Assembly: GCA_013289985.1 (NCBI GenBank)
Contig: JABCYW010000054.1
Location: 1 to 34,517, forward strand
Reading direction: 5' to 3'
DNA: 34,517 nucleotides
Source: Betaproteobacteria bacterium
Lineage (GTDB): Bacteria > Pseudomonadota > Gammaproteobacteria > Burkholderiales > Burkholderiaceae_C
Positions 31,941-34,517 of this stretch are shown here, one piece after another. The notes below the pieces were generated by a model that was not told where the DNA came from, did not search any database, and saw only the letters and a program-made list of their open reading frames with translations. The translations under genes were made by a program, and so were the position numbers. Position 1 is the first letter of the stretch. The number at the start of each line of letters is the position of its first letter.

Positions 31941-34517
31941 GCGCGAAGCGCCACGTGTGCCGCCCCGACCGCTTGGCCTCGTACAACGCCACGTCGGCCG
32001 ACTTGTACAGCTCGTCCTGCGTCGTGCCGTCGCCGGGAAACAGCGCCACGCCGATGCTGGGGCTGGCGCGCATCTCGTGGCCTTCGTGCGGCACCGGCGC
32101 GTCGAACGCGTCGAGGATGCGGCGGCAGGCGATGTCCACCGCGCTGGGCACCGCGGCGTCGGCCAGCAGGATGGCGAACTCGTCGCCGCCGAGGCGCGCC
32201 ACGACGTCGGCCTTGCGGGCGATGCCGCGCAGGCGGCGCGCGGTCTCCACCAGCAGCGCGTCGCCGGCGTCGTGGCCCAGCGTGTCGTTGACCTGCTTGA
32301 AGTGGTCGAGGTCGATCAGCAGCAGCGCGAAGCCGGCGTCCTGGCGCTCGCAGGTGGCGATCATCTGGCGGCACCAGTCGCCGAACATGCGGCGGTTGGG
32401 CAGCGCGGTCAGCGCGTCGCTGTAGGCCAGCTCCTCCAGCTGGTGCTGCAGCTGCGTGAGCTCCTGGGTACGCCGCTCCACCAGGCGCTCCAGCTCCTGG
32501 CTGCGCTGCTGCACATAGCGCACCCGCACGGCCGCCACGGCGGCCACCAGCAGCAGCGCGCCCAGGATCTTGAGCAGGTCGAACCACCAGGCCTGGTACC
32601 AGGCCGGCCGGATCTGCACGTCCACTTCCAGCGGATGCACGGTCCACGCGCCATCGCGGCTCGCGGCCTTCATGTGCAGCACGTAGTGGCCGGGCGAAAG
32701 ATTGGTGTAGCTGGCCGAGCGGTGCGTCGGGCCCACCTCGCGCCAGGTCTTGTCGTAGCCTTCGAGCCAGTACGCGTAGCGGTTGCGTTCCGGCGCGGTG
32801 AAGTCCAGCAGCGAGAACTCCACCGAGAAGCCGCCGGCCTCGGGCGGCACGGTCAGCCGCCTGCGTCCGCCGGCCTCCGCGAGCACGGCCGGCTTGCCGC
32901 CCACCTCGACGTCGGTGACGACGATGGGCGCCGAATAGACGTGCTGCGTCAGGCGCTCGGGGCGGATCACCGTGAGGCCGCCCAGGCCGCCGAAGAGCAG
33001 CTCGCCCGTCGGCCCCACCGCGCCGGAATTGACCCAGTAGGTGGAGATGGCCGCGCCGTCGGCCTGATGCAGCACGCGCAGCGCGTACGTGGCCGGGTCG
33101 ATCACCGCCACCCCGTCGTCGGTGCTCACCCACACGCGACCGGTGCTGTCCATCAACATGGTGTCGATGTTCTCGCTGGTGAGGCCCTCGGCCTTGCCGA
33201 TGTGGTGGAAGCGCGCGCGGCCGTCGGCGTCGCGCCGCTCCAGGATCTGCACGCCGGCGTTGTTGCCCACCCAGAGCCGGCCCTGGCGGTCGGTGAGCAG
33301 CGTGTTGATGACGGCCGCGGCCAGGCTGGTGGGATCGCCCGCCACGGGCACGATGCGGTCGACGGGTTGGCCGGGACGCACCAGGTTCAACCCGTTGTAC
33401 GTCGCCACCCACATCGCGTCGCCCGGGCCGGGCAGGATCGCCGTCACCTCGGGGTCGGTCAGCGCGCCGGTGGGCACCGGCTGGGACAGCGGATGCCCGG
33501 GCGCGCCGAGATCCATCGTCCAGATGCCGTCGCCCTTGCCGCCGATCCACAGCAGGCGGCCGTCGAGCGCGAGCGCCGTGACGGACTTGATCGCGCCGCG
33601 CCGGGGCGTGGGCACGGGCCGGATCTGTCCGCCGCCGGGGGCCAGCGCGAGCAGCCCGTCGCGCGTGCCGATGTAGCGCGTGCCGTCGGCGGCATGGACG
33701 ATGGCCGTGACGTTGTTCATGTCCTTGCCGTCGGCCAGGCGCAGCGCCGTCATCCGCCGCACCGCCGGGTCGATGACCTCGATGCTGGTCTTCTGCCCCA
33801 GCGTCACCACGCCGCGGTCGTCGGCGTCCACCGCGAACACGTAGGGATCGGTCCACTCGGAGCCGTCCGACGAGAACAGCGACAGGATCGCGTCCTGCTG
33901 CGGACGGGTGCGGCTCAGGCCCGCCGTGGAGGCCACCCACATCTCGCCGCCGCGGTCGCGGTGCAGGCCCCAGATCCAGCTCGCCTGCAGGTTGCTCGGC
34001 ACGCTGCGGTCGCGCATCACGCGGCGCGCCAGCAGGCTGTCCGTGTCGGCGATCACGAGGCCGCGGGTCTGCGTGCCGATCCAGATCTCGCCGCCGCCCG
34101 ATTCGCAGAACGACGTGATGCTGTCGGACAGCAGCGCCGCGTCGGACGCGCCGGCCGGCCGCAGCGGTGCCACGAGGCCGCTGGCCGGATCGCGCACGAA
34201 CACGCCGTGCCCGCTGGTGCCGATCCACACCTGGCCGCGCGCGTCCTCGTAGAGCGCGTCGATGGTGGCGGGGCTGGCGTCGGTCACGCCCGGCAGCTCG
34301 ATGCGCCGGCCGGGCCGGCCGTCGGGAAAGCGCAGCACCACGCCGGAGGCCGAGCCCACCCAGACGGCGCCGGCGCGATCCTGGAGCACGGCCGTGATGC
34401 TGGACTCGGGCAGCGCATCGGGCTTGTTGCCCGCATGCGGCCAGGCGTCCTCGACCGCGCCGTTGGCGTGCACATGCACCAGCCCGGTGGTGCTGGCGGC
34501 CCACATGCCGCCTTCGG
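31915..34517 (-). CDS. Reg_prop/Y_Y_Y sensor diguanylate cyclase (N-terminus outside window)
   Basis: At least 867 codons; the frame is open to the window end and the first Met seen (34506) lies inside a propeller repeat, so the start is missing. From the N-terminus there are many repeats of the two-component regulator propeller type (GQVWIGTSGHGVFV, GEIWIGTQTRGLVI, GRLWVGNNAGVQIL). A Y_Y_Y domain follows (YAYWLEGYDKTWREVG, YTNLSPGHYVLHMKA), then one membrane helix (LLKILGALLLVAAVAAV), a coiled coil and a GGDEF domain. The active site is canonical, ARLGGDEFAILL (GGDEF at 32190-32176), with an RxxD inhibitory site (RKAD) five residues before it. It should sense a periplasmic signal and make c-di-GMP. 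The last residues, QRGLAPAN, are encoded by the inverted repeat. Confidence 0.92.
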   Translation of the reverse strand, partial: EGGMWAASTTGLVHVHANGAVEDAWPHAGNKPDALPESSITAVLQDRAGAVWVGSASGVVLRFPDGRPGRRIELPGVTDASPATIDALYEDARGQVWIGTSGHGVFVRDPASGLVAPLRPAGASDAALLSDSITSFCESGGGEIWIGTQTRGLVIADTDSLLARRVMRDRSVPSNLQASWIWGLHRDRGGEMWVASTAGLSRTRPQQDAILSLFSSDGSEWTDPYVFAVDADDRGVVTLGQKTSIEVIDPAVRRMTALRLADGKDMNNVTAIVHAADGTRYIGTRDGLLALAPGGGQIRPVPTPRRGAIKSVTALALDGRLLWIGGKGDGIWTMDLGAPGHPLSQPVPTGALTDPEVTAILPGPGDAMWVATYNGLNLVRPGQPVDRIVPVAGDPTSLAAAVINTLLTDRQGRLWVGNNAGVQILERRDADGRARFHHIGKAEGLTSENIDTMLMDSTGRVWVSTDDGVAVIDPATYALRVLHQADGAAISTYWVNSGAVGPTGELLFGGLGGLTVIRPERLTQHVYSAPIVVTDVEVGGKPAVLAEAGGRRRLTVPPEAGGFSVEFSLLDFTAPERNRYAYWLEGYDKTWREVGPTHRSASYTNLSPGHYVLHMKAASRDGAWTVHPLEVDVQIRPAWYQAWWFDLLKILGALLLVAAVAAVRVRYVQQRSQELERLVERRTQELTQLQHQLEELAYSDALTALPNRRMFGDWCRQMIATCERQDAGFALLLIDLDHFKQVNDTLGHDAGDALLVETARRLRGIARKADVVARLGGDEFAILLADAAVPSAVDIACRRILDAFDAPVPHEGHEMRASPSIGVALFPGDGTTQDELYKSADVALYEAKRSGRHTWRFAQRGLAPAN

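Noticed and set aside
1-34517. CRISPR arrays, tRNA/rRNA genes, insertion sequences, prophage genes
   Set aside because: No spaced direct repeats, no transposase or phage protein motifs, and no tRNA-like or rRNA-like sequence was recognised.

Overview
The window is very GC-rich, with almost gapless coding and many 1-4 nt gene overlaps. Codon use, gene families and operon styles fit a betaproteobacterium of the order Burkholderiales. No rRNA, tRNA, CRISPR array, insertion sequence or prophage was found, so this looks like a chromosomal segment rich in transport and catabolism. Genus cannot be fixed from the sequence alone.

Layout. (1) 1-4619, minus strand: a MarR-controlled tripartite drug-efflux operon, in transcription order marR, NodT-type outer-membrane lipoprotein, EmrA-like adaptor and EmrB-like MFS pump (the last cut by the window start). 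A divergent MsbA-related ABC exporter (4751-6613) shares its control region, and a PilZ protein follows. (2) 7099-9958, plus strand: a GbsR/MarR-type regulator, then a compact operon of a DCC-motif (DUF393) protein, an NAD(P)-binding atypical SDR, a DoxX-like membrane protein and a DUF2269 membrane protein. The same palindrome lies in front of the regulator and of the operon, suggesting a self-contained regulon of unknown function. (3) 9966-12194, minus strand: a secreted alpha/beta hydrolase and two small membrane proteins. (4) 12415-24061: a divergent acyl-CoA catabolic locus. The minus operon (SDR, carboxyltransferase beta, acyl-CoA dehydrogenase, enoyl-CoA hydratase, biotin carboxylase/BCCP alpha, DUF849 cleavage enzyme) has the order of atuBCDEF of the acyclic-terpene (citronellol/geranyl-CoA) pathway, but ends in a DUF849 gene. 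The plus operon has an SCP2 protein, a LiuR-like MerR regulator, a thiolase and a FadJ-like bifunctional enzyme. The 150-bp divergent region holds an ACGTTAACGT palindrome overlapping a good sigma70 promoter. (5) 24149-24830: a VapBC toxin-antitoxin pair with a clear operator. (6) 25036-26655: a small secreted protein and a convergent DUF4382 lipoprotein, separated by a strong hairpin. (7) 26981-31865: a Liv-type ABC uptake operon (livK, livH, a fused livM-livG, livF). (8) 31915-34517, minus strand: the C-terminal part of a Reg_prop/Y_Y_Y sensor with a GGDEF output; its last codons lie inside a 20-bp perfect inverted repeat that follows livF.

How the parts fit: regions 4 and 7 look like uptake and degradation of branched or otherwise hydrophobic organic acids. 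Regions 1 and 2 look like defence or envelope-redox functions under MarR-family control. The least explained module is region 2. The most informative metabolic oddity is the DUF849 enzyme at the end of an atu-like carboxylase operon.
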